Shown: positions 22,610 through 33,719 of the stretch, piece after piece
Layout of the letters: each line of letters opens with the position of its first letter
How positions within the stretch are numbered: the first letter of the stretch is position 1
NCBI RefSeq assembly: GCF_023898315.1
Contig: NC_064618.1
Span: forward strand, 183,759,548 to 183,823,547
Direction: 5' to 3'
DNA length: 64,000 bases
Source of the DNA: Schistocerca nitens
Lineage: Eukaryota > Arthropoda > Insecta > Orthoptera > Acrididae
Made by a program: the position numbers and the translations under genes
Notes under the pieces: generated by a model
Database searches by the model: none
What the model saw: only the letters and a program-made list of their open reading frames with translations
Told to the model about the DNA's origin: nothing

Positions 22610-25030
22610 AGGGAACCTACCTCCTACGTAATGAAAGTGGGCACGTTCGGTGTAATTGCCAGCGGAGGGTTCTTGCATTAAAGTCGTCATCAGTGTAGCG
22701 TCGCAAATTAACAGTTGCTGATCCTGTTCCTGCCACTCCCGATGTCAGATCTACTTCTGCTTCGGATCATAATGAACGAAGAGACAGTTCTGGTAACCGT
22801 GTCAATGAATTTCCGCCTTTACCTCTGCGACAGGACAGAGTCCCATTGTCGGCAGGATAGAACCTGTAACAGTGACAAACAAGTGACGTCGCACTCACGG
22901 TGCTGAGAGTGAGGATTTCGCTGTGCCCTCTTCTGCCCCAACCTCCTCCGTATCGATTATGTCCACTGCTCCTCTCGATGAAACGATACCTCCTTTTCCG
23001 TGGTAGGGGAAGTGGTGAAGAAGTTATCTCCATCATCCCTCCTGCTCACGAAGTGTCTCCTTCTGAGCTGCTCGCCCCTCCCACCCCCTCCCCACGTCGT
23101 CTCGTCTTTGCGTCCCCCGTTATAGTCTGAGACGTGTCAATGTCCTCCTGCTCCTTCATCTTTAGCCACCGACGGTTTCCTGAATTTCCAACCTACAGCA
23201 ATTCCAGAGGAGAATAAAATTAGCGACAAAGTATCTCTTGTTTCATTGGTGGTTCCACAGAGTGCTTCCGCTTTAGTGACTGGACCTGCATTACATGACC
23301 CTTGTTCTGAGGGTCTGGAAGCTGTGCCTGTGGACCCTCCCACACCTCCGTCTGCAGAGACCGCAATGCCACGCAGCCGACAGAAACGACGTATACAAAC
23401 TGACCGTGCGGTGGCACGTAAGCTTCCGTTGATGGTGGCTCTGGTCTTCCGAAATCTGATTCATCTGTGGATTCCGCATTGTTCCTTGACGTTCAGCTGT
23501 CTACGTAATTCTGCTTGGTACATTCCGTACATCCCTGTACAGCTGTGGTCAATAACCCAAGCGTAAACGTTCCTTTCCTTAAATGTTAATCGTGTGTAAA
23601 CAAAATTGCGATTGGCTTCGCTGCGTCCATTCATGTACTATTCATATGCGGCAGTGGTATTCTTACAGGAGGTGTTGTTTAAGCATTTCTTCTTACCTGG
23701 TTTTGGTATGTTCTTTGATGCCGAAACCGAATATTCTATACGGACCGCCTTACGCTTTCACGAAGGCATTCCTGTTGCTGAGGTGGAAATGTTGGATTCT
23801 GGAAGGGGCATAGGTTGTTAACTTTTTAATCTTACCTTGGTTCTTTTATATGCCGCATCTGGCACTGGATGCACAATGGATCTTCCGCGTTTTGATACAC
23901 AGGAAATTGTTTATCTGTTGCGTGAGGGGCCTCCGGGTATTGTGTTGGATAGGGATTTCAACTGCGTGTTGCGTCCTGCAGATCTAGCTCCCAATTTTAA
24001 TTTCTCTTGTGAAATACATGAATTGGTGCACTCCTTACTTCTGGAAGACGTCTGGATATGTAAATACCTGAAGTCAGTTAAATTTACCGACTGTACTGCG
24101 ACTTCTTGTAGCAGCTTAGATAGGTTCCACCTATCAGACTGCCTGCGCGACAGTAATGTTGAAATCATCCCAGCTTCCTTTACGGATCACTGAGCTGCGA
24201 CTACAACTCTCAATCTTGTACGGCAACTAATCAAATTGTTTCGCACTCCGTGAATTTGAAACATCGTTCATTCAGCTGACCGCGTCTCTCAATGACGTGA
24301 CACGAGCCGTGCGGGTGCGTACTCTGCGGTCTACTGAGAAGTACTCTTCCATCCTTGACTGGTGGACACAATTGACAAAACCGAGGCTCAGGCTAGATTT
24401 GATACTTTTCTGTGCAACGGTCGCAGGTTCGAATCCTGCCTCGGGCATGGATGTGTGTGATGTCCTTAGGTTAGTTAGGTTTAAGTAGTTCTAAGTTCTA
24501 GGGGACTGATGACCTCAGCAGTTAAGTCCCATAGTGCTCAGAGCCATTTGAACCATTTTTTGATCTCACACATTCACGTCTTGTTTATTTCACAGTGTCC
24601 GTCCTGCCACTCTTGAACCCCATATCGATGTTTGTCACATAAATTATAAGCGAAAAGATATTCGTGACTTCTGTCTTGCAGTGAGCTATTCAGGGGCTGA
24701 CATTTTATGGAGACGCGTCCTAACCATGAAATTTCTAAAGACTCGTTTTGAAGGAATCTCTTGCCCGTATCTCGTTGAAAGAGAATCGCCGCAAACGAGC
24801 TAGACGACAGTTTATTTCAATATCTGTCTTTCCAGTTTGCAGATGCGCGTAGCGTCTTAGTGGTATAAGGTAGTAAATAACATGATTCCAACGAACGAGC
24901 GATTTTTCCGTATTGGGCTTAGCGACACGGATTTATGTAGTCGTTGTACGTGTATAAATACGAAACTACATCGCTTTACTTGTATAGGTCATATGGCAAA
25001 CTAGTCTAGGATTGCGACACACTTGGCCTC
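22610..25030 (+). pseudogene. Decayed I-clade-like LINE with SINE and Tc1 debris inside
   Basis: A plus-strand non-LTR element. A gag-like zinc-knuckle remnant (NESGHVRCNC) lies near 22630-22660. An apurinic-type endonuclease region lies at 23837-24190. It contains GIVLDRDFNCVL (normally GGDFNCVL), a LDRFHLSD segment and a closing ASFTDH. SILDWWTQLTKPRL (24348-24390) starts the linker, which is then cut by a SINE at 24415-24557. Near 24880-25010 the C-terminal tail has RFFRIGLSDTDLCSRC and a CIGH. A Tc1 end fragment adjoins at 25037. Many stops. Clade assignment (I/R1-like) is by layout only. Confidence 0.7.
24415..24557 (+). mobile_element. tRNA-derived SINE (family A), 5'-truncated copy 2
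   Basis: Starts within the tRNA-like head at CGGTCGCAGGTTCGAATCC (B box) and runs through GATGTCCTTAGGTTAGTTAG and GTCCCATAGTGCTCAGAGCC to TTTGAACCATTTTTT. The A-box half is missing. It interrupts the linker region of a LINE ORF2. Confidence 0.85.
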
Positions 25031-25036
25031 CCTTAC

Positions 25037-25297
25037 GGCATGGCAAGCCGTTCCACAGGACTACATCCAGCATCTCTACGATCGTCTCCATGGGAGAATA
25101 GCAGCCTGCATTGCTGCGATAGGTGGATATACACTGTACTAGTGCCGACATTGTGCATGCTCTGTTGCCTGTGTCTATGTGCCTGTGGTTCTGTCAGTGT
25201 GATCATGTGATGTATCTGACCCCAGGAATGTGTCAATAAAGTTTCCCCTTCCTGGGACAATGAATTCACGGTGTTATTATTTCAATTTCCAGGAGTG
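25037..25297 (+). mobile_element. Tc1-like transposon, 3'-end fragment (copy C)
   Basis: 261 bp identical or nearly so to the last part of the complete Tc1 at 1670-3091: the final ~35 codons of the transposase (from QAVPQDY), the 3' flank and the right terminal repeat ending GGAGTG before TA (25298-25299). The rest of the element is missing on the left, with an abrupt junction into LINE sequence. The near identity to copies A and B shows it is recent. Confidence 0.92.
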
Positions 25298-25504
25298 TAT
25301 TTTGCTTCGGATTGTTCTCTCCTACTTTTCCTGCGCGTTTTGTTTTGTGTTTTCTCTCAGTATCGCTCCAGTTTTATTTTATAATGTGCATAGATGAAGT
25401 ATGTATACACATGAGCAAATATAATCCTTGCTATCATATTGGAATCTTTCTCTAGGCGGAAGGCTTGGTTTGCGATTTAGAATATAATCTGATTTCGTTG
25501 TCTT

Positions 25505-27605
25505 TTTGCATTTAGATTCTATATCTGTGGTGTAGTGGCAGCGTCTCTGATTAGTGATCAGAACGTTTTTGGTTCCAAGTTCGAATCCTACCACCGCTCG
25601 AATTCTGAATAAAAATGATCAGCACTGGCGACTGAAGACTGCCTTGTAACAGAGGGTAGAGAAGCGGACAGAGGTTCAGGGCACTTTCTTGCCCTTGGGG
25701 TGGGAAACTATCCCTAAAGGTAAAAATGATCAGCACTGGCGACTGAAGACTGCCTTCTAACATAGGGTAGAGAAGCGGACAGAGGTTCAGGGCACTTTCT
25801 TGCCCTTGGGGTGGGAAACTATCCCTAAAGGTAAAAGATTCAGCAACGATGAAGGGCAATGGAAACCACTGCATTAAAGACAATGTGTATCCACTTGACC
25901 AAGAGAAGAAGATTGAATAACCAGCGAAACGGTAACGCTCTACTTGTCGGGCCGTGGAATGTCAGACGTTTACACGTGGTATGGATACTAGAAGATCTGA
26001 AATAGGAAATGCGAAGGTTTATTCTCGATAGAATGGCGTCAGTGAAGTGAAATGGAAAGACGACGATTTCTTGTCAAGTGATTATGGGGTAATACCAACA
26101 GCAGCAGAAAATGGTATAAGAGAAATAGAATTCGTTACGAATAGCAAGGCAGGACAGGGAGGAACTTGCTGTGAATAGTTCAGTGATAGTATTGTTCTAT
26201 TTATAATCGACAGAAAACAAACACCGACAACGATAGTTCAGTACCATGGAGACGTTGCAAGCCGAAGATGAAGAGATGGAGAAAGTAAGTGAGAATATCG
26301 AGCTGGTAAATCAGTACGTAAAGTAAGATTAAGCTCGAATAGTCATGCGGTAGTAGGAAAAACAGTAGAAAAAATAGTTGCGGGAGAATATGGTCTTGGT
26401 ACTAGGAATGAGAGAGGGGAAAGTCTGATTGAGTTCTGCAATAAATTTCCGGCAGTAACAGCGATTACTCTCCTCAAGGATCACAAGAGCAGGATGTATA
26501 CTAGGAAGAAGTAGAGACATACAGGAAGATTACAATTAGATTACATTATGGTCAGGCAGAAATTCCGAAATCAGATACTTCATTGTAAGGCGTACTCTGG
26601 CACTCGGATCACAATTTGGTAGTGATGAAGAGTAGGATTAATTTCAAGAGATTAGGTGGGAAGAATCAATGCGCCAACAGGAATAAAGTACTAGGGAATG
26701 AAGAAATATGCTCGAAATGTTCTATAGGAATACATGCTGCGACAAGAGCTTGCTCAGTACAAACTTCAGTTGAAGCGGAATAATCTCTAAAAAGGACAAT
26801 GTCAGAAGATAGAAAGAAAAACCATAGGTATAATGAATTTGAGGGAACCATGGGTAAGACAAGAAATACTTGATCGTCGAAAGAGTGAAGAGCAAATATG
26901 TTCCGAAAAGTTCAGGAATACAGAAATACAAGGACTGAAGTAAATAGTAAATGAAGGGAGCCCTAGGTGAAATGGAACTGACAAATGTGAAGAAATCGAG
27001 AACGATATGATTGTCGGAAGAACTGACTCAGCATATAAAAAAGTCAAAACAACTCTGAGTGATATTAAAAGCATGGGTGGTAACATTAAGAGGGCATTGG
27101 GAATTCCATTGCTAAATGCAGAGGGGAGTTAAGATAGGTGGAAAAGTACATTGAGGGCCTCTATGACGGGGACGATTCATCTGATGACGTGATAAAAAAA
27201 TAAAGATGAGTCGTCAAGGAAGATATAGCGGATCCAGTACTAGAATAAAAATTTAAAAGAGCTTTGCAAGACAAATTTAGATGAGGCAGAAGGATAATAA
27301 ACATTCCACCAGCAAATCTAAAATCATTGGGGTAAGTGGCAACAAAACGACAATCATGCTCATTTGTAAAACGTATGAGTGTGGCGCTGTGCCATCAGAC
27401 TTTCGAAGAAATATCATTCCCACAATTTAAAGATTGCAAGAGTTGAAAAGTTAAAAAATTACCGCACCGTCAACTTAACAGCTCATGCATCCAAGTTGCT
27501 GACAAGAATAATATACAGATAAATGTAAATAAAATCGATGGTGCGTCGGATGACGATTATTTTGGTTTTCGGAGAGGGAAATACACCAGAGAATCAATTC
27601 TGATG
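25505..27605 (+). pseudogene. Decayed RTE LINE with 5' leader
   Basis: The plus-strand RTE begins with a tRNA-like leader (GTAGTGGCAGCGTCTCTGAT, then AAGTTCGAATCC at 25527-25600), a duplicated 111-bp leader monomer and a segment ending in GGGCCGTGGAATGTCAGACG. The endonuclease region follows (about 25970-26620), then the linker. The fragment ends near 27605 within the reverse transcriptase N-terminal part (the GTRESILM-like segment). All frames are broken by stops and indels. Comparison with 60511-62290 shows collinearity. It is truncated at its 3' side where a second SINE family begins at 27608. Confidence 0.75.
25611..25832 (+). repeat. Tandem duplication of a 111-bp RTE leader monomer
   Basis: Two head-to-tail units, 25611-25721 and 25722-25832. 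Each starts AAAAATGATCAGCACTGGCG and ends ACTATCCCTAAAGGT. I count only two clear differences (GTAACAGA versus CTAACATA), so the duplication is much younger than the decayed LINE that carries it, or it has been homogenised. Confidence 0.92.
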
Positions 27606-27607
27606 TG

Positions 27608-27718
27608 CTCTACACTTGCTCGCGGAAGGTAAAGGTCTCGATCCGGTACACAGTTTTAATCTGACAGGAAGTTTCCTATCAGCGCACACTCCGCTACAGA
27701 GTGAATATCTCATTCTGG
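27608..27718 (+). mobile_element. tRNA-derived SINE (family B), partial copy
   Basis: Contains CTTGCTCGCGGAAGGTAAAG, a B-box-like CTCGATCCGG, then ACAGTTTTAATCTGACAGGA and GCGCACACTCCGCTACAGAG. It is the same family as 53572-53852. The upstream part is missing. The LTR element begins immediately afterwards at 27719. Confidence 0.75.
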
Positions 27719-28632
27719 ATTATAGTAATAATTTGCTTGTCAAAGTGACGCCAATGAATCTGATGTAGTCATTCGCTCAGAACAGTTTAGGCGCGAATAT
27801 GATCTCGAAAGACTGATCTGATTGGCTGTTCATTTGATCAACCAATCAGAATGAAGTCTTTCCCGACCGCTATCAAGTAGTATATGCGCTGTGAGCAACG
27901 GCACTGAGAGAGTCTTGGACTAGTTTTGAGACGGGAAGGTCATGTTAAATGTGTCTGTCCGTAAAATGTGTAAGATGAAGAAATGTTCGGTCGTTCGCAT
28001 TCAGATGGATTTTTAATGGATTTGTTGCTACGAACATTTTTTAAGAGTTTGAGAGTCGTGGAATATTTCGTTCGAGAGATATACGCATGTGACTTGTTGG
28101 ACTTAGAAAATTCTGCGTGGTGATGTTCTGTGTTCTACTACAGAATATCTTTGGCCAGCAACATTTGTGAAAGACATCCACTGAATGACTTATGTAAGAA
28201 ATCAACGTTATGTGTATGAAGTCACTGTATATTTGAGTGATTATTCTCGGAATGCACGTAGGTGAATTCTGGCTGCTTTATGTGTGACATAAACTGGGGA
28301 CTTATAATACCAGTTTTGCATACTAAATATGGGCTGATGACACATATTGAAACAAAGAAAAGAAAACCTACTGTTACCAGATTTCTGGACTTTCAATGAA
28401 GATCAAGACTCCGTTTTACACCCGAAAATTTATTATGAATATTTACAGGAACAATCATAACGCGATTTACGTGGCCTCAGTAATTGTAGATATTAGGTGC
28501 TGTTTTCATCAACGCTGATTTTTCATCACCTTGTAAGTATCTATGTTGCAGAGTGAAGGGACACTGAGCAGACGCCGGTCTGAGGTAGGTGAATATCAAT
28601 GACAGTGAAACTCAGAGATAGTTCCGTCGCAA
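27719..28632 (+). repeat. 5' LTR
   Basis: Begins ATTATAGTAATAATTT and aligns with 35514-36446 over its whole length, including the shared blocks TGGCTGTTCATTTGATCAAC, AGTATATGCGCTGTGAGCAA, ATGTTCTGTGTTCTACTACA and CACTGAGCAGACGCCG. The right boundary is approximate. Confidence 0.85.
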
Positions 28633-29100
28633 TTGGTGCTGATCGGCCGGGAAGATCGGAAAGTATTAATGTTAGTACAGATCGGAAGTTAGTAAAAAGC
28701 AGCAGTGTATTGGAACTTGTACCGTGAGGAAGTCACACGCGTGTGAAAATAGCAATTGACTGTAGGACAGTAGACACGTGTGCATTTGAATGTGCATCGA
28801 AAATACGGCAACGGGTGGAATGAGTCGGCAGACTTCGGCAACAGCATCGAGAACAATGGACGGTGTGTTTAGCAGACAATGTGCTGACAACGGAAGATCG
28901 ACCGGCCCAACGCTACTACAGTATACAAGACGGACGCAGCGTAGGAGACCTGGCGGAAGTGGGGACGCGTATTCTGTTCCAGTATGCTGAGCCTGAGTTG
29001 GGACCCGCAGATTCGTCTCGCTGAGCAGTTAACCAGACAAGATCAAAGATAAGTGCTCTACATCACTGATTGTGAGTGTTTCAAAAATCTTTGCATTATG

Positions 29101-30834
29101 GCAGAAAGTAATCAGAATCTAGTGGGTGAAAAACTTAAGGTAGATTTAGCTGAAGTAGACTATTTAGATAGTTCCATGATAGGTAACTTCATTTTGATGT
29201 ATCACAAGCAAATGACAGTTGTTTGCCTGAGTCATTACATTCTAATTCTGGCCAAGAAAATGATTTGAGCATGGTAGAAACCGGTGTTATATATCTACCG
29301 GTTGCTATTCCCAAAACAAAACTGGAGACAGTGTCAATTGCTCATGAACCAAAAAGCAGTGTTTCAGATATGCTTGCGAATATTCTCCAGCATATGAAAG
29401 AAATGATATCAAATACTGACGCAAAAATTAGTCGTATGGATTCCAAAGTGAGTCAAATGGGTTTAGAAATTAAATCTTGAATAAGTTCTGACACGGATAC
29501 TACAATGAATAAAGTAGGTTTGGATATAAATGAGTTACACAGTGAGTCTACCGAAATGGAATCCAAAATGGAAAATAAAATTTCGAATGTGAACGACTCG
29601 TGCAAAAATGACCTGACTCTGTTTGGCAATAATGTTAAGAGTGATATTGATCAGGTCAGGCAAGAATGTAATGCTCTAACTGTAACAGTGGAAAGTGAAC
29701 TAACTTCCCAGATTAAGCAGGTTGCTGAGAATAGCGAACAGTTCAAAGAATGTGTAAATTTAGAAGTGGGTAATATTCATGAACATGTACAAAGTATAGA
29801 AAATTACTGTGAGGTTAACCAAGCTGTCTTAGAAAGTAAAATTAAAGAAGGAAAAGACATGTGTACAAATTCTGGAGCACAAGTGCCTAGTTAACTCACT
29901 AACCTAAAAACTTAACATTGGTCACTTTAGTACTAGGATGAATGAACAATTAGGCAACCACGAGAGTAGACTAACAAAAGTTGAACAGAATGGTAACAGA
30001 TGTAATGTGTGTGTCACGTCTAATGGTGTTGTGGAATCCATGGAAATTGCCTATGTAACGCATCGCAGAATTCTGAAATTTGATCCAAAGAAGAATGTTC
30101 ATCCGAAAGAGTTATGGAGTGACTTTGAAAATGTGTTGAGTGACTTTGAAGATGTGTTACCTAAAGTGTGGAACGATAAACAAGAAATCAGTTTCATTAC
30201 TTCTAATCTAGTAGGGTAAGTTAGAATTTGGGGTAACTTAGCTTCAGATAAATATGACAGTCTAGTGGAATTTAAGCAGGCATTGTTTGAAGAATATTGT
30301 GGTAAGAGAAAGCAAATAGACGTTTTGAATTAGTTTTGGTTGGGGGAAAAATACGATCCTAAGAAAGATAGCATTAAAAGGTTTGTGCAAAAGTGGGTGA
30401 CTACACTGTCGTAATTAAATTCAAGAGTTGAGATAGAACAGATGATCATGGGCATTGAAAATAAGTTGCCATTGTACTGGTCGAAGAAAATCATTTCTGC
30501 ACCCAGGAATGACATTGACAGAATTGTTCACTATCTTGAGAGGTTCGAAAACATTATGAAAGAGGAAGAAAATAACAGAAGAGAATATAAAACTCCCAAA
30601 AGACATAATGACAGTAGGACGGACGTCAATGTAAACAGAATAAGTATGCAAAGAGGTACTGGTTACCGGGGTAGGTACAGAGGAAGAGGGGGTAATGCTG
30701 GATGCAGGTACACTGACAAAATACAGTATTTTGATTGCAGTCAACTGCGAGCCGATTACGTAACAGATGAGCGTCACCTATCAGATGGAAGGAATGTCAG
30801 ACGCAAAAACAACACACGGCAGGAAAACTGTTAA
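29101..30834 (+). pseudogene. Gag-like gene of the LTR retrotransposon, broken
   Basis: A frame-broken gag. The N-terminal half (29223-29894) is a long heptad-rich coiled coil with many S, N, E and K residues. The capsid-like part (about 30060-30540) shows HPKELWSDFENVL, EISFITSNLVG, then a LVEFKQALFEEYCGK segment and RIVHYLERFENIMKEE. The C-terminus has an RG-rich stretch (GYRGRYRGRGG at about 30662-30694) where a zinc knuckle would be expected. Stops at 29478, 29892, 30217, 30331 and 30412 break the frame. The protein would form the particle shell and bind element RNA. The copy is dead. Confidence 0.75.
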
Positions 30835-31105
30835 GAGTCTGCGAGGACGCTGGAGTTCGCAGACAGAAGCATTACCAATTACACCCGCTGGCTAATCCAT
30901 TTGTAAAGAAATCTCATGTTAAACAGTGTTTAGAAAGTAATGGCCACGTATTCAGGAGGGCACAGGAGAGTAATAGTAAGGAAATACGGAACCATCTTAA
31001 AGGGGAACTAAGTACTGTGAGTGAAGACTCATATCAGGAGGTGGGGGTGAATCAACGCTACGAAACAAAAGAGAAGCTACCTGTAAACGGTGGAAGTAAT
31101 ACTAA

Positions 31106-32065
31106 CAAGCGAACCTCCCCATCGCACCCCCCTCAGATTTAGTTATAAGTTGGCACAGTGGATAGGCCTTGAGAAACTGAACACAGATCAATTGAGAAAA
31201 CAGGAAGAAGTTGTGTGGAACTGTGAAAAAATAAGCAAAATATACAAACTGAGTAGTTCGTGGGAAGATAGGCAACATCATGGACACTAGAAATGCAGGA
31301 GCGCTGTGGTCTCGTGGTAACGTGAGCAGCTGCGGAACGAAAGGTCCATGGTTCAAATCTTCCATCGAGTGAAAAATTTAATTTTTTATTTTTAATTTAT
31401 GTGACAAACTCTTATGTTTTCATCACTTTTTTGGGAGTGATTATCACATCCACAAGAAAACCTAAATCGGGTAAGGTAGAAGAATATTTTTACCCATTCG
31501 CCAAGTGTACAAGTTGGGTGGGTCGACAACATATTCCCGTCATGTGACGCACATGCCGTCACCAGTGTCGTATAGAACATATCAGATGTGTTTTCCTGTG
31601 GAGGAATCGGTTGACCTATGACCTTGCGATCAAATGTTTTCGGTTCCCATTGGAGAGGCACGTCCTTTCGTCTTACTAATCGCACGGTTTTGCGATGCGG
31701 TCGCAAAACACAGACACTAAACTCATTACAGTGAACAGATACGTCAATGAACGAACGGACAGATAATAACTATGCAAAAATGAAGAAAGTAAAATTTTCA
31801 CTTGAGGGAGGACTTGAACCAAGGACCTCTCGTTCCACAGCTGATCATGCTACCACGGGACCACCGCGCTCCTGCGCTCACGTACTCCATGGTGTTGCTT
31901 ATGTGTCCCACGGACTACTCAGTTTGTATATTTTGCTTATTTTTTCACAGTTCCACACAACTTCTTCCTGTTTTCTCAATTGATCTGTGTTCAGGTTTTC
32001 AAGGCCTATCCACTGTGGCAACTTGTAACTAAATCTGAGGGGGGTGCGATGGGGAGGTTCCCTTG
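31106..32065 (-). mobile_element. Foldback/TIR element copy B with tRNA-like arms
   Basis: A complete 960-bp relative of 16904-17852. It is called minus because its unique centre is inverted relative to copy A. Ends are CAAGCGAACCTCCCC on the left and GGGGAGGTTCCCTTG on the right, with flanking TAA at 31103-31105 and 32066-32068. Arms of about 250 bp include tRNA-like blocks with A-box-like CTCGTGGTAACGTGAGC and B-box-like ATGGTTCAAAT. It lies between gag and protease remnants of the LTR element, so it is younger than that insertion. No transposase is encoded. Confidence 0.9.
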
Positions 32066-32369
32066 TAAGAAAACACATGAGGAAGTGGTGAATAGACTGA
32101 CTCAAAAATTACAGAAAGTGAGGAAGAAGAATCAGAAGGAGCAGAAAGGGGTAATTTAAGTAATTTTGACAACACCTAGAACAGGTTTGCAGAAACAGGG
32201 ATGGTAACGCAGGGTGAAATGTTACAGAAGTGTTTTGATTTGTCTATAGTGCATCGGATAGTAAATGCCACCACATTAAATGAAGTAATAAGTGTTTCAG
32301 TTAAGCTAACTGAACAGGTAGGATTTGACAGACGAGAAGTAGTGCAAGATTTGCTAAAACTAACCTGAA

Positions 32370-32795
32370 TCTGTAGTTAGAAGAGAGCATGTGGGCCAAC
32401 CGATTATTGAAGTAATTGTTTTCGGAGAAAAGGTTCCTTGTCTAATTGATACTGGTTCGGAAGTGTGTGCTGTATCATAGAATGTTGTAAATGCTCTCCC
32501 AAAGAGTAAACAAATAGTTATAATGCCTGACAGTGGAGTAAAAATTGAAGTGGCCACAGGTAAAAGTAAAAAGGTGGTTAAGCAGGAAATATTGTTACCA
32601 GTTACTATAAGTGGTGTACAAACTGAAATGAATTTTTTAACAATTAATGGGCTTAGTGTGGGAATGTTGGTAAGTGCTAATTTCCTGCATAAATATGAAG
32701 CATGGGTTCATTTTAGTACTAATGATATAATTATAAGAATAAAGAAAAACTGTAATTATTCAATTTATTGGAAAAAGATGAGATATAAACAATGA
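32370..32795 (+). pseudogene. Retropepsin-like aspartic protease remnant
   Basis: The reading starts with VVRREHVGQPIIEVIVFGEK, then CLIDTGSEVCAVS, the DTG active-site loop of a retroviral-type protease (DTG at about 32448-32456). A stop follows directly after the active site. The open frame 32523-32795 then continues with KVVKQEILLPVTISG and GMLVSANFLHKYEAWVHF, consistent with the flap-to-C-terminal part of the fold. It would cleave the Gag-Pol polyprotein. No reverse transcriptase follows. Confidence 0.75.
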
Positions 32796-33330
32796 TCCAA
32801 GTGAAATTCCAGTTCATCTCTGTAGGACATATTGTCAGAAGAAGCACTCTGCATGGACTAATTACTTGGGGTACTTTGAGGTAGTAATTAATAATTTAAA
32901 ACACAATGCCACAGGTTTTGCTCCTGTAGAATTAATGGGAGGGATTAGGCCTAACAACATCCTATTTCATTTAGTAGAATTCCCTAAAATTACAGAATTG
33001 GCTACGAAAAGAAAAGAAGAAGATAGCACCCACCAATATTAGAAAAAAAGGCTTTGGAAAGGAAAATAAGGCACGATGCGAGAGCGAGTCCCATGAGTTT
33101 TCAGAGTGGTGACCTGGTGCTGGTAAAACCCTAAGAAAAGTATAAAAAACTTATGTCTGAAACTAAAAAAAAATACAGATGAATACGTGGGACCTTTCAG
33201 AATTATAGCCAACCTTATGCTAATGCCTACCGATTAGAATATGCTAAGTCACATAATTTACTTGCCTTGAGAAACATAATTGATTTAAAGAAATACATAC
33301 TGAAGGAACCATTTAATATCAGTAACTAAG
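32790..33330 (+). pseudogene. Integrase C-terminal remnant joined to protease by deletion
   Basis: Right after the protease remnant the translation gives CRTYCQKKHSAWTNYLGYFE and then ATGFAPVELMGGIRP, the region after the integrase catalytic core in Ty3/Gypsy elements. Further on, EYVGPFRIIANL matches the chromodomain-side GPF/Y motif. Reverse transcriptase, RNase H and the integrase core are absent, so about 2 kb or more was lost at about 32785-32795. Stops abound. Confidence 0.72.
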
Positions 33331-33719
33331 AAGCCTCAGGGGGCACACATTCCTTACATTGTCAGGTGGTTGACGATCACCAGGTGTCCCGAGTTATTGA
33401 CAATACTACTTCCCTTTCTTTTCATGTTGTAGAACTTCCTCTTCAACAATCAGAATTTTGGTTATCATCTTTCCTTCTTCCCTATCAATAAATAGTGTAC
33501 TAGTGTAGTACAAGAATAGAAACGGAATTGTGTAGTGAGTATAGTAAAGGCACAGGGAAGACAGTTTTTGAGCGTAGTTGGAGTAAATAAGATGGCTAAG
33601 AAGTAAGTAATCAGGATGAAACAGGAATGGAAATGAAAGGAAAGTAATACTTTAATGTGACTACACATTAATGGCAAGAGAGAATTGCCTACTAAGTACG
33701 TAAAGCTTAGCGTTTGAAG

